NCBI GenBank assembly: GCA_029783825.1
Contig: JAREIK010010432.1
Location: 1-64,000, forward strand
Source: Sapria himalayana
Lineage: Eukaryota; Streptophyta; Magnoliopsida; Malpighiales; Rafflesiaceae
DNA: 64,000 nt
Direction: 5' to 3'
Part shown: positions 1 through 15,096 of the stretch, piece by piece
Position numbering within the stretch: the first letter of the stretch is position 1
Layout of the letters: each line of letters begins with the position of its first letter
Notes under the pieces: generated by a model
Seen by the model: only the letters and a program-made list of their open reading frames with translations
What the model was told of the DNA's origin: nothing
The model's database searches: none
Translations under genes and position numbers: made by a program

Positions 1-397
1 GGTTGATATCCATGTAAACATATAGACAGATGGATAGATTGTAGATAAATAGATATAGAGATAGATAGATAGATAGATATAGAAATAGATAAACAGGTAG
101 TCAGATAGACAGATAGATAGAAATAAAGATTGATAGATAGACATATTGATAAATTGATAGATTAATAGTTAGACATATAGACATATAAAAATGTAAACAG
201 ATAGATATATAGATAGGTAGTTAAATAAACATATAAATAGATAAACAGATATACAGATAGTCAGATAGATAAACAGACAAATAGATATATAGTTATGTAG
301 ATGGATAGATAGATAGACAAATACATATATAGATGGGAAAAAATATAGATAGATAAATAGATAGACAATTAGATAGATAATCAAAAGACATATAGAT

Positions 398-1394
398 AGA
401 TATACAGAAGACAATAAAATCGAAACTCAGATAGACAGATATAAAGATAGATAGTCAGATCGATAGAAGATAGATATAGAGATATACTGATATTCAAATA
501 TACAGATAGACGGATGGATAGATAGGCAGATAGATAGCCACACATACAGATTGACAAATAGATAAATAGACAGATAGACATATATATAGATAGAGCATAT
601 AGATAGATAGATATAGATAGATAGATAGAAAGACAGATAGTCATATAGATTGATAAATAGATAGAAAGATAGAAATATAAAAATATAGACAGATAAGCAT
701 ATAGATAGATAGACAAATAGAGAGTTAGGCATATAGACATATAGAAATATAGACAGATAGATATCCTAATAGATAGATAGATAGACAGATAGATATATAA
801 AAATATATATATATAGATACACAAATAGATAGATAGATAGACATATAGACAGAAAGACAGATAGACATATAGACATATAATCAGATAGATAGATAGATAG
901 TTAGATAGATAGATAGAAAAATAGACAAATAGGAAGTTAGATAATTACATAACTATATAGATAGATAGTTAACTTGAAAGATAGAAAAATATATAGATGG
1001 GAAGAAAGACAATTACACATATAAATCGATAGATAGATAGATAGATATACAGAAGACAATAAAATAGAAACTCAGATAGACAGATAGAAAGATAGATAGT
1101 TAGATCGATAGAAGATAGATATAGAGATATACTAATATTCAAATAGACAGATGGATGGATGGATAGATAGGCAAATAGATAGCCAGACAGACAGACAGAT
1201 AGATAAATAGATAGATAGACATATATATAGATATACCATATAGATAGATAGATAGATAGTCATATAGATAGATAAATAGATAGAAAGATAGAAATATAGA
1301 AATATAGACAGATAAGCATATAGATAGATAGACAAATAGAGAGTTAGACATATAGACAGATAGAAAGATAGACAGATAGATATACTAATAGATA
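398..1394. repeat. Segmental duplication inside array 1 (about 375 bp, copies at 398-775 and 1,043-1,394)
   Basis: The two copies share irregular landmarks that cannot come from simple slippage: the motif ACAGAAGACAATAAAA, the string GATATACT(G/A)ATATTCAAAT, and GCATATAGATAGATAGACAA followed by ATAGAGAGTTAG. The offset drifts from 645 bp at the left to 619 bp at the right, so the copies differ by small indels. This is a direct higher-order duplication. Confidence 0.85.
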
Positions 1395-1894
1395 GATAGA
1401 CAGATAGATAGACAGATAAATAGATAGATATATAGATAGAAAGACATATATATAGATATACAGATAGATAGATAGACAGACATATAGACAGAAAGGCAGA
1501 TAGACATATAGACAGATAGTAAGATAGATAGATAGACACATAGACGTATAGACAGCCAGCCATATATATAGATAGTTAGATAGATAGATAAATATACAGA
1601 AGACTGGTGAAGAGATAGACAAATAGACAAATAGACAGATATATTGATAGACAGATATATATATAGACATATATATAGATATACATATATATAGATAGAC
1701 CATATAGACAGATAGACAGATAGATTGATAGACATATAGATAGATAAATATAAATATATATATACACAGATAGATAGATAGATAGATAGACATATAAATA
1801 GATATAAATATAGACCAATATATAGATAGATAGATATACAGATAGATATACAGATAGATATATAAATAGATAGACAAATAAACAGATATATTTA

Positions 1895-2245
1895 TTGATA
1901 GAAAGTCATATAGACATAGACTGATAGATAAAAAGATAGATTGCCAAAAAGACAGATAAATAGATACACTAAATAAACAGATAAGCATATAGGTAGATAG
2001 CTAGATTCACGGATAGACATATAGGCAGATAAATTGATACACATATACACAGATAGACACATAAAGAGATAGAAGGATAGATAGATAGACATAGAGACAA
2101 ATAAATAAATTGATAGAAAGTCATATAGACATAGACTGATAGATAAAAAGACATTGCCAAAAAGATAGATAAATAGATAGACTAATAAACAGATAGGCAT
2201 ATAGATAGATAACTAGATTCACAGATAGACATATAGACAGATAGA
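1895..2245. repeat. Tandem 215-bp higher-order repeat in array 1
   Basis: Positions 1,895-2,025 and 2,110-2,245 share TTGATAGAAAGTCATATAGA, a TTGCCAAAAAGA motif and CTAGATTCAC(G/A)GATAGACAT in the same order. They are about 215 bp apart and differ at scattered positions and by small indels. They show unequal exchange or replication slippage on the scale of hundreds of bases. Confidence 0.85.
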
Positions 2246-5200
2246 CAGATATACAAATAGACATATAGACAGATAAAAAGATAGACTGATGAATAGATCA
2301 TTAGTAGTAAGATAGACAGACTGATAGACAAATAGTATGATATATAGATAGTATGATTGGTAGATAGCCAAATAGACATATAGATAGATAGAATGATAGT
2401 CAGATAGTTAGATAGACAGATAAATAAATAAATAAATAGATGGATAGACATATTAACATATAGATAGATAGATAGATTGACAGATATACATATAGATAGA
2501 TATACAGATGATAGATAGACATATAGACAGATAGAAAGATAGATATATAAATAGATAGATAGATAGACTGATAGATAGATAAACAATATAAATAGATAGA
2601 TAGATAAATATATAGAAAGGTAGATCAATAGATAGACAAATAGACAAATAGACAGTTATACCAAAGATAGATAGACAAATATATAGATAGACAGATATAC
2701 AGATCGATAGATATATTGATTGATAGAGAGACATAAAAATAGAGAGAGATAGGTAGACATATAGATAGATAGATAGAAAGATAGACAGATAGATAGAAAG
2801 ATAGATGATTAAACAGATAGACAAATAGACAGATAGATAAATAGATAGACAAATAGACAAATAGAAAAATTGATAGATAGACAGATATATATACATATAT
2901 ACAAATAAATTGATAGAAAGATAGTTAGATAATTAGATAGATAGAGAGACAAGTAGATAGATAAAGAGAAAAACCAATAAATAGATAGTGAAATAGAGAG
3001 ATAGACAGATAGATAGACAGTTAAATAGACAGATAGACAGAGAGAAAGATAGATAGATAGACAAAAAGTCAGATAGACAGATAGACAGATAGATTTAATG
3101 ATAGATAGATAGATAGATATATTGAAAAATTTATAGATAGATAGATAGACATATAGATATACAAATAGACACGTAGATAGAAAGACAAATAGAAGATTGA
3201 TATAAATATAGTTTAACAATTAGATAAATAGACTGATAGAAAGAAAGATAGATAGATAGGTGGACACATAGACAGATAGACACATAGATAGACAGAAGAT
3301 AGATAAATAGATAGATAGACATATAGACAAAAGAGAGAGACAAAAATAAAGAGATAGACATATTGTCAGAAAGACTGATAAATAGATTAATAGATTAATA
3401 GAAAGACATAAAGACATATAAACTGATAGACATATAGATAGATTAATAGATAGATAGATAGACTAATAGATATATACGCTGATAGACCAATAGATAGATT
3501 GAAAGATTTATAAATAGATAGATATATTAATAGATAGATAAATAAATAGGTAGATATTTAAATAGACAGATAGATAGATAGATAGATAGACAGATGGATA
3601 TATACACAGATAGATAGAAAGATAGTTATATGGACATATAGGTAGATAGATATATTGACAGATAGGTAGATAGACATATATACAGATAGACAGCTAGAAA
3701 AGTAGATATATAAAGAGATAAACTGATAAATAGATATACAAATAGAGCGATAAATAGAATACCATATAGATAGATAGACAAATAGACAAAAATAGATAGA
3801 AAGATAGATAGACAAATAGAAATATGGACAGATAGACTGATAGGCAGATATAGAGATTGAAAGATAGCAAGATAGACCAATAGACAAATAGAGAGAATGT
3901 AGATAGACAGATAGACATATAGGTAGATAAACATATAGACATATAGATATATAGATAGATAGATAATCAGATAGACAGATAGATAGATAGATAGATAGAC
4001 AGCTAGACAGATAGGAAGAAATATTGATAGATAGATAGAATGATAGATAGACAGACAGATAGATTTGATAGATAGATGAATATATAAATAGCTATATAGA
4101 TAAATGGATAGATAGATAGATAGATACATAGAAATGTAGACAGATAGACTAACAGAGAGATAGACATATACACATACAGACTAATAACAGTAGACAGACA
4201 GACAAACAAATAGATAGAACGTATAATAGACAAATAGACAAACATAAAGATAGATTTACAAATAGTTAGATATATATATATATAGGCATATGGTAGATAG
4301 ACATAGACAGATAGAAATTTAAAGAGTGATAGATAGACATATATAGAAATAGACAATACAAAATATAATCAAATAGATAGATAGACATTTAGAGAGATAG
4401 ATAGATAGACATATACACATATAGATAGATAGTGAGATAGTCAGATAGATAGATAGATAGACAGATAGACAAGTAGAAAGATAAAAAATAAACTGATAAA
4501 TAGATAGATAGATAGATAAATTATATAGATAGAAAGATATATAGATAAATACATAGATAACAGATAGATAGATAGACATATAGATAGATAGATAGACAGG
4601 TTTACATATAATTAGATAAACAGATAAGATACGTAGACAGATATATAGATACATAGATAGATAAAAAGATAGATAAATAGTTAGATAGAAAGATAGATAG
4701 AGATATACATATATAGAAAAATAGAAAGATTGTCACATTGAAATATATACAGATAAACAAGAAGATAGAAAAAGAGATAAACTGATAAACAGATATATAG
4801 ATAGAGAGATAGATAGATATAGCATATAGATAGATAGAAAGAAAAAAAGTTAGACAGATAGAGAGATAAATAGATAGCTAGACAGACACATAGATAGATA
4901 AACAGATAGATACATACATAGATAGACAGATAGACAAATAGATAGATAGATAGATAGACATATAGATATATACATAAATAGACAGATAGAAAGATAATTA
5001 AATAGATATATAGATATATAGACAAGTAGATAGATAAAGAGAAACTAATAAACATATAGACAGAAAAAAGATAGACAGATAGTACATATACCATATAGAT
5101 AGATAGATAGATAGATAAATAGATACATAGATGGATAGATAGACAGATAGAGATATAGATAGAAAAACATATAGACATATAGACAAATAATCAAATATAT

Positions 5201-6492
5201 ATATTTACAAATAAAAAGATATACAGATATATAGATCGTCAGATAGATAGATAGATATCCTGATAGCAATATAGCAAAATAGGCAGAAAGACATATAGAT
5301 AGATACACACAAATATAGATATACAAAGAGCTATATAGACAGATGGGTTGATAGATTCGTAGATATATTGATAGGTAGATAGATAGATAGATAGATAGAT
5401 AAAAAATAGATAGATACATCAAATAATAGATAGATAGCTAGCTAGCTACATAGATAGAAAAATAGAAAGAAAGAAAGAAAGATGGTTAAACAGATAGACA
5501 AATAAAAAGATAGAAAGACAGACAGATAGACAAACACATAGACAAATAGACAGATAGACACATAAACAGATAGACATATAGTTTGTCACATAGATAGACA
5601 GACAGACAAACACACAGACACATAGATAGACAGATAAATAGATATACAGATAGATATAATGGAAAATAGAGGATAGATGTAGAGAGATAGAGATTTAGTG
5701 AGATATATAAATAGATAGATATTCAAATAGATAGATATATTGATAGATAAATAGACAAATAGACAAGTAGATAGTAAAAGAGAACCTGAAAAATAGATAT
5801 ACTGATATTTAAATAGACAAATAGATAGACAGAAAGACCCTATAGAAATATAGATAGAAAGATAGATAGAAAGAAAGAAGATAGATAGATATATAGATAA
5901 ATTGATAGATAGATAAAGAGATAGACATATAGATAGATAGAGAGATAGACATATAGGTAGATAGAAAGATAAATAGATAAATAGATAGATAGATTGACTA
6001 AAATACATATAGATAGATAGACAAATCATTTAGATAAAAATTTAGATAGATAGACAAATAGACTAATAGATAGATAGACAGATAGACAAATAGAAATATA
6101 AACAAATAGATAGATAGATAGATATACAGATAGATAGATTAAAAATAGATAGATAGATATATAGATAGATAGATACAAAATATAAAAATAGATACATTGA
6201 TAGTTAGATAGATAGACATACAGACAGATAGATAAATAGAGAGACATACAGTCACACATACAGACAGAAGACAAATAGACAGACAAAAAAATAGATAAAA
6301 AAAATAAACAAATAGACAAATAGACATGTAGATAGATAGACAGAAAGATAGATAGACAGATAGATACATAGATAGACATAAAAAAAGATAGACAGATAGA
6401 TTGATTAATAGATAGTTCATAGGTAGATAGACATATAGACAGACATACAGATACATAGATAGATAGATATATAGAAAGATAGAAAGAAAGAT

Positions 6493-6527
<35 letters not shown>

Positions 6528-6968
6528 TAGATAAATATAGATATAGAAAGATACTCAGATAGAAAGATAAATAGACAAATAGACTAATAGATAGATATAT
6601 AGACAAATAGATAGATAGACAAATAGATAGATAGATAGATAAAAAATATATTGATAGGCCATCAAGATAGATAGTTATATATATAAATTGAGAGATAGAC
6701 AGATAGATAGATAGACAGATAGAATGATAGACAGATAGTTATATAGATAAATAGAGAGATACACAGATAGACAAATAAATAGATAGATTGATATATAGAT
6801 AGATAGATAGACAGACAGATAGATACATATATAGATATATAGATATATAGACAAATTGATAGATATATAAATATATAGATTGATAGAAAGATACATAGAT
6901 AAAAAGATAGAAATATTGTTAGTTAGATATATAGTCATATAGACATATATATAGATAGATATATATAG

Positions 6969-6972
<4 letters not shown>

Positions 6973-7021
<49 letters not shown>
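6973..7021. repeat. (AC)n-(AT)n compound microsatellite
   Basis: About 15 AC units run straight into about nine AT units inside the GATA array. Such pure dinucleotide tracts punctuate the array and are probably recent expansions. Other pure (AT)n tracts lie near 12,798, 13,123, 13,207 and 14,021. Confidence 0.95.
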
Positions 7022-7023
<2 letters not shown>

Positions 7024-7889
7024 GATAGTCACATTGATAGATAGACAGATAGATATAGTGATTGACAGATAAATAGATAGACAGATAGATAGATAGATAG
7101 ACAAATAGATAGACAAATAACTTGATAGATAGACAAATAGATAGATAGACTAATAGATAGATTGATAGATAAACAAATATACAAATAGCTAGATAGATAT
7201 ATAGATAGAAAAAAGATAGATCTAAAAGATAGACAGCTAGTGAAATAGATAGTTAGATAGATAAACAAATAAATAGATAGATAGATTTACATATAGAAAG
7301 AGGGGTAGATATATACATAGATAGATTGATATACCGATCGACAGATAGATAGATAGACAAATAGATAGATAAAAAAAAGGTAGATAGACAAATAAATAGA
7401 TAGATAGATATATAGAGAAATAGATACAGAGATAGAGAAATAGATATAGAGCTAAATAGATTGATTGACAAAAGATAGATTTTAAAGATAGACAGTTAGT
7501 CAGAAAGAGATATAGATATAAAAAATATATATAGATAGATAGATAGATTTACTTATAGATAGATAGATTGATAAATAGATAGACAGACAAATAGATAGAT
7601 ATCCAGATAGAAAAATAGCCAAATAGGCTGATAGATAGAAAGATACATAGATTTATATATATATATATATATGTATATAGACAGCCTTATAGACTAATAG
7701 GCAAATAGATAGATAGGTAGATAGATTGATAGATAGATAGACAAACAAATAGACTTAGAAAAAGACAGCAAGATAGATAGATAGACACACATAGACACAC
7801 ACACACACATAGTCACATAGATCAACAGACAAACAAACACTTAGACATACATATAGATAGATATATATTTGCAGATTTATAGATAAACA

Positions 7890-10800
7890 AACACTTAAAT
7901 GAATTGTATAGCATGGGAAAAAAGCTTTAGTATAGCATCATTATGTATATCACTATTCCCTTAGTTGCACATATATTTATTTGATTGTGTGAATGAATAG
8001 CAAAACACAACAATTCTTTCACTAATTATGAATATTCTTGATTAAATGAGTATTCTAATTTGAGTTGGATATAAGTTTTAAGCAAAAGATTAATAATTTT
8101 TGTAATTTTTAATATAAAATCTATAAATATTATCTCTTGATAAAATAAAATTTTATTATATTTTAACAAAAAACAATGTCAACTTGACAAATCAAGTAGC
8201 ACAACCTAAGTCGTTATTCACTTGCAAACTAGGCAACAATTATCTAGGTTGAGTATTTTTAGCCTACTAAATCAATGTGAGCAACCAAACTCTCTAATAT
8301 ATTAGTTTTTCCGAACTTAATTGCCAATTAAACTAATAAATATTTTGGCATAACCCAAAATATCATCTCTAACACAAGCATAATAAAAAGTCATAACTTC
8401 GATCACTTGTAAACTCTTTTGAATCATAAACTATAAAATATATGATTTGCTTTGAATTAAATTGTTCATGAATAAATAAAATATATTATGTTAAATAATA
8501 ATTTAAACAATAAGATTTAAAAGAATACTAACGTTTCATCCTATGCATTATTTGTGATCAGCTAGCATTCATAAAAATTTTATATAATCTTAATATCAAT
8601 TCTTTCTCAAGTAAGCTTGGTATTTATGTTGTATGTATGCCAGCTTGAATGGAAGTTGAGATTATCGTTGAATTGTTTTTAATGGTTTATAGTGTTGTAC
8701 ATAAAGGTTCACCAACCTATTTCCAATTTTTAAATATCTATAACCTAATTTATGCATATTTTTTCAGAATATTTACATTCAAACTTGCTGTAGAATTAAC
8801 AATGCTTGTATGATTTACCAATGCCAAAAAAGTTGATGTTGTTAGCTCAGCACCAACACCCTTAACTTCTTGTATTACAAAAGTAATATCATCAAATCAA
8901 ACTTCAGTTTAAAAATGAAAGGAAGACAAAAATTTGACACTTAATCATACTAACATTGGTCAACAGAAAAGTTGCCCATGAGGCAAATGCATAAAAAATT
9001 AGGTCCAGTGAATAAACTAACAGTCTCGATAGATATAGGACAATTGAACTAATTCAGTATCATGGTATTAAGTAATCAACATGTAATTATAACAAAAGAA
9101 AAATAAAATTAATAAAAGATACTCTAGAGAGATTACTAGCAGATATCTAATTGCTATACAATAAGAAATTTGTTGAGCAGTAGATTCCAAGGACTCACTT
9201 CAATTTTTTCTCGGCTATTAAAGTCAATCCTAGGTACACAGTTCTTCCTATCACCTGCTAAAGTGGATACTTAATATTAATAAATGGTAAGAATATAGAG
9301 CTTAAACTTTTCAAAAAAAACATGAAAAAAAAATTATCTTGTGTGAGATTGATCAAAATTATCAAGTTAGATCATCAAACCAATTTCAAAGATCATATAT
9401 TCCATTCTTCGTCAAAAACTGAAAGCATGGACCAAATAATGCAACAAATGCTAACACAACATGAGGTCTTCAAATTGAAAGAACACTAATTAAGTTATGA
9501 TTCATGATACTTCATGTTTTAAAAAATACAGAAAATATTGCCTCCTTGATGCTATTTTGGTTGGCCACCAATTAGGTTATCGTTCATGTTTAATTTATTT
9601 AAATTTTAAAATATTAATATTTATTTATTTATTTGTTATTTTAAGATTACATATTATATTTTAAATTTACTATTATTTTTTATTTTTTTAATTTATTATA
9701 ATAATTTACTCAATGTTTTAATTCTTATAAATTTTAGTAGAGGCAAAAGTAAAACTTCAATTAAAATAAACTTAGGGTCAGTTTGGTAGTGATTTTCAAA
9801 AGTGTTAATAGGGCTTAAAATAATTTTAATTGCATTAAGAACAAAAAATATCATTAGTAAAATTTTTTAAAACTTTTTTTAAATAGTAAAAAAACACTTG
9901 AAGTATTCTTTTAATAAATAATAGGAGATATTTTTAGTATAACTCGTTAAAGTTTTTGGATGTAATTAAAACATCAATTTATTTATCCTTAAATATCAAT
10001 TTATTTTATTTTAAATTTAATGAAAAATATAATTTTTTTATAATTCAAATATTACCAAACTTTTAGTAATAATTTATTTTAAAAATTTCTATAATCATTA
10101 AATTTTTTTAAAAGTTTTATTATTATAAATATTTATCTATTTATCTGTTAATTTAGATTTTTGGTAAAGATTTGTTTTAGAAGCATATAAATAATGATTT
10201 TAGGTTTTTAGTAACACAAATGTTTATGTAAGTTAATTTATTATTTCATATATTTTAAAAAATATTAAGAATTATAGAATTAATTATTTAATTTATTTAT
10301 TAATACAAATATTTAAACATCTTTACATATTAATTCAAAAAATATTTTGTATATTTTTTTAAAATTTTATTATCATAAAAATATTTATTTTAGTATTTAT
10401 TAATATAAATTTTTATTCGTATTTATATATATTTGAAATTATTTATTTATAATATCTTATTTTTATAATTATATGAGGTGAGATGTCTTTCAAGGATCCC
10501 TCATCCATCGACCATGATAAATCTATAATACACAATTTCATCATATATTAAAACAAATAATATAAAAAACAAAAAAATAATAATTCAGTAGAGATTAATA
10601 TAGAAATAATTTCGAGCTAAATAACTAGGGAAAATCCCTAACTAAATATATATTTTTTATGAAAATAATAAGTTAAGGACTAATCGCTTGTTATTAATAT
10701 ATAATTATAAAAATATTAATCCAAGTAATGATGTAGCGAGAGATTTTTTGTCAAGCTAATTAGTTAGGGAAAATCCATTTCTAAAGTCATTGCTAAATTT

Positions 10801-11005
10801 GTCGCCAATCATTGTGCAAAAATTTATGAAAATATAAGCTGGGGACATTTTTCCATTGAAAATATTGGTCACTAATCTATCACAAATTTGTTATTCAATA
10901 TGAAATCAACTTCTCTTGCTATTCCCTAGATAATCCCTCGCAAATTAGCTAGGGATTATTTTCCTAGCTAAATTTGCGTAGCTAAAAAGATAATTTTTTA
11001 TAGTG
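7890..11005 (-). mobile_element. CACTA transposon remnant, 5' part, pointing left
   Basis: The right edge at 11,005 reads TTTTTTATAGTG, the complement of a CACTA terminus (CACTATAAAAAA). Reverse-complemented, the last roughly 550 bp match 15,789-16,330 along their length: terminal repeat, TAGCTAGGGA-type subterminal motifs, the GAT(A/G)GATTAGTGA stretch and the AT-rich block beyond. The element is therefore related to copy 1 but faces the other way, with its 5' end here. AT-rich similarity continues inward to about 9,600, and the block 9,600-10,440 resembles 34.1-35.4 kb. No left terminus is visible before array 1. The inner part, 7,890-9,600, is unassigned; a short - strand open stretch near 9,150-9,245 could be a captured exon but I do not recognise it. 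Confidence 0.72.
10600..11005 (-). repeat. CACTA terminal and subterminal repeats (5' end of left element)
   Basis: The terminus TATAGTG at 11,005 is preceded by several copies, in both orientations, of the motif TAGCTAGGGA or close variants, for example near 10,628, 10,768, 10,942 and 10,962. In the En/Spm family such short subterminal motifs are binding sites for the TNPA protein and are needed for transposition. That role is inferred here from family knowledge and motif density. Confidence 0.7.
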
Positions 11006-12745
11006 TAGAAAAATTGATTGATAGATATATATATATATCGATAGAAAGATAGATAGATAGACAGATACAAAATATATAGATAATCAAATAGATTGAAAAA
11101 TAGATAGATAGATAGATAGACAGAGAGATACATATATAGCTAGAAAGATTGATAGATAGATAAATAGGCATATCGACATAGAATGATAGTCAAATAGATA
11201 AATATATAGATAAAAAGAAAGACAGATAGACAAATAGATTGATAGACAAATAGATAGATAGATAGATAGACAGATAGACAAATAGATAGATAGACAGATA
11301 GAAAAATAGATAGACAGATAGAAGGATAGATAGATAGACAGGTCGATAGATAGGAAAATAGAGAAATAGTTAGAAAGAAAGAAAGATAGATAGATAGCTA
11401 GATAGATAGAAACAACAAAAATAAATAGATAGATAGATAGATAGACAAATAGATAGTTAAATAGATAGATTAATTGATTGATTGATTAACAAATATAGTG
11501 ATATATAGATAGTTAGATTAATTGATAGATAGAAAAATGGACAGATTGATAGATAGCAAGATATATAAATAGCTAGACAGATAGATAGATAAATAGAATG
11601 ATAGCTAGATTGATAGATTGATTAATAGATAGTTTATTTGATTGATTGATTAATTGATTGATAAATAGATAAATAATTAGATAGATTGATAGACAAATTG
11701 ATAGATAGACATATAGACTAATAGATAAATAGACTGATATATAGATAGATATATTGATTGATTGGTAGATAGATAGATAGATAAAGAGAGATAGATAGGT
11801 AGATTGATAGATTAATAGATAGAAAGTAAGACATATAGATAGATATACATATATGTAGATAGGAAAATAGACAAATAGATAGATATAAACATAGTCGGAT
11901 AGACAAATAGACAAATAGATAGATATACTAATAGATAGATAGATAGATAAACAAATTGATAGATAGATAAATCAATTCAAAGATATAAAGGCAAATAGAT
12001 AGCTATATAGATAATTAAATAGACCAAAAAATAGATAGATACATAGATAGATAGAAAGATAGATTGGTAGACAAATAGATAGATAGATAAATGATAGATA
12101 GACAAATAGATGAATAAAATGATAGATAGATATACATATGGATAGATAGAACGAATGATAGAAAGAAAGAAAGATAGATATATAGATATATAGACAAATA
12201 AATAGATAGATAGATGAATAGGTAGTTTGATTGAAAGATAGGCAGACAGACAGACAGATATAAAGATAGATATATAGATAAATAAATAGATAAATAAATA
12301 GATAAATAGATAGTTAGAACATTAGATAGATAAATAGAGAGAGAGATAGATAGATAGATAGAAAAAAATAATAAACAAACAGATATATAGATACATCTAT
12401 AGAAAAAAAGAAACATAGAAAGATAGATAGACAGATAGAGAGAAAGAAAGATGGATAGATCATATAAATATATAGACAAATAGATAGATAGATAGAACGA
12501 TAAAAAGATAGATAGATAGAGAGAAAGATAAATAGATAGATAGATAGATAGATAAATACAAAGAAAGTAAGATAGATAGATAGATTGATAGATAATTAGG
12601 CACATAAATAATTAAAAAGATAGATATTTATAAAGATAGATAAATAAACAAATACATAGATAGACATATAGATAGATTGAAATTAAGATAGATAGATATA
12701 TAAAATGATAATTAGATAAATAGATAGAAAGATAAATAGATAGTT

Positions 12746-12776
<31 letters not shown>

Positions 12777-12793
12777 CAAATAGATAGATAGAT

Positions 12794-12832
<39 letters not shown>

Positions 12833-13118
12833 GTTAGATAGATAGAAAAATTGATAGACTTATAGATAAATAGATAGTTAGATATATAGATAGATAAATA
12901 GATCAAAAAATAGATAGATATAAAGATAGATAGATACATAGATAGATAATTAGATAGATAGATAGATAGATAGATACACAAATACATAAATAGATATAAA
13001 GATAGATAGATAAATGGATAGATAGGTTGATTGATTCACAGAGAGTTACCTAGAAAGATAGATAGATAGAAATAGATAGATAGATATATAGATAGATAGA
13101 TATATAGAGAGATAGACA

Positions 13119-13161
<43 letters not shown>

Positions 13162-13203
13162 CTAGATTGGTATATAAATCGATAGATAGATAGATAGATT
13201 GAT

Positions 13204-13237
<34 letters not shown>

Positions 13238-14016
13238 ACAAATATATAGATATATAGATAAATAGATAGATAATTATAAAGATAAATTTCTTGATACACA
13301 CATAAATAGATAGACAGAGAGAATGAAAGACAGATTGATAGATAGACATATTGATAGATAAATAGATAGACAGATAAAAAGTAGTCATACAGATACATAG
13401 ATAGATAGATAGACTCATGGATAGATAGATAGGTAGGTAGACAGATAGATAGATAGAAAGATAGAAAGATATATAGATTGATTGATATAAAGATAAATAG
13501 AGAGATCGGTATGTAGGTAGAGAGATAAAGAGATAGATAAATAGATAGACATATATATAGATATATAGATAGAATGATCGACAAATAAATAGATTTATAG
13601 ATAAATATATAGACAGATAGACAAATAGAATGATAGATAGAAAGATAGATAGATAGATAAATAAATAGACAGATAGATAGATATACAAATTGATTGATAG
13701 ATAGATATACAAATTGATTGATAGATAGATAGTCTAATAGACTGGTAGACTTATAGATAGATAGATAGACATGTATACAGATAGACAGATATGATGATAG
13801 AAAAAAATAGATAGATATGTTGATTTATTGACAGATAGATTGATTGATAAATAGACATATTGACAAATAGACAAATAGACAGATATAAAGATAGAGAGAT
13901 AAACAGATTGATTGATTGATTAATTGATAGATATATAGATAAATAGATAGATAGACAGATAGATAGATAGAAAGTTAGACATACTAAAAGATAGATAGAT
14001 ATACAGATAGACATAT

Positions 14017-14062
<46 letters not shown>

Positions 14063-15057
14063 GGATCGATAGATATATAGATTTATAGATTGTCCGATAT
14101 AGACACATTGACATAAAGATAGATATGTAGACAAAAGACAGATAGACTGATAGATATATAGATAGTTAGATAAATTGATAGATAGATAGATAGACAAGTA
14201 GACATGGAGATAGGTAAACATGTTGATAGTAAAACATTTTGATAGGTAAATAGGTAGGTAGGTATCAAGTAGAAAAGTAGACACGTAGAGAGTTAGATAT
14301 ATAGACAAATATAGAAATAGATAGATAGATAGATAGATAGATGGAGTGATAAACAAATTCATAGTTAGATAGTTATACAAATAGATAGATATATAGATAG
14401 ACATATATACATATAGATAGATAGACAGATTGATACTAAGCCAGAAAGATAGAAAGATAGAAAGGTAGAAAGATAGATAGAAAGATATAAATATATATAG
14501 ACAGATAATAGATAAACAGATAAATAGATATTCAGATAGATATATAGATCCAATGATAGACTAGCTATACATATTGACAAATACTCATATAGACAAATAG
14601 ATAGATAGATAGACAGATAGATAGATTGATTGATTGATAAATAGACAAATAGATAGATAGCTTGATAGTTTGATAGACAAAAATATAGATAGATAGATAG
14701 ACTTATAAAGAGATAGTTAAATAGATAGATAGATAGACAGATAGAGAAATAGATAGAAAAATAGAAAGATAAACAGATAGATTGATAAATACATAGATTG
14801 AAAAATAGAAAGATTGATAGATAGAAAAATAGACAGATACAGAAATAGATAGAGAAATATATAGATAGATAGATAGATAGATACACTTATATACATATAG
14901 GTAAATAAACATATAAATAATTAGATAGATTCACAAATAGATAGTTAGATAGATATATACATAGATAGATATATAGACAGTTAAAATTTAGATAGATCAA
15001 TAGATAAACTGATACACAGATAGATAGATTGATACAAAGATAAATAGATAGATAGAC

Positions 15058-15096
<39 letters not shown>

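Larger units (their letters stand above)
1..7889. repeat. Degenerate GATA/TAGA tetranucleotide array 1
   Basis: Nearly uninterrupted GATA units written as GATA on the + strand, with frequent variants GACA, AATA, GATT and CATA. The block also holds an (AT)n tract near 6,495-6,522 and an (AC)n tract at 6,973-7,003 followed by (AT)n. Larger internal duplications show that it is not a pure microsatellite but has grown by segmental duplication. The left border lies outside the window; the right border fades into unique AT-rich DNA near 7,860-7,890. No gene is present. Open frames on the - strand simply translate TATC as Ser-Ile-Tyr-Leu. Confidence 0.97.

Noticed and set aside
1..7889. Possible CRISPR array or satellite with spacers
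   Set aside because: There are no regular unique spacers between conserved repeats; units are 4 bp and degenerate, in a plant genome.
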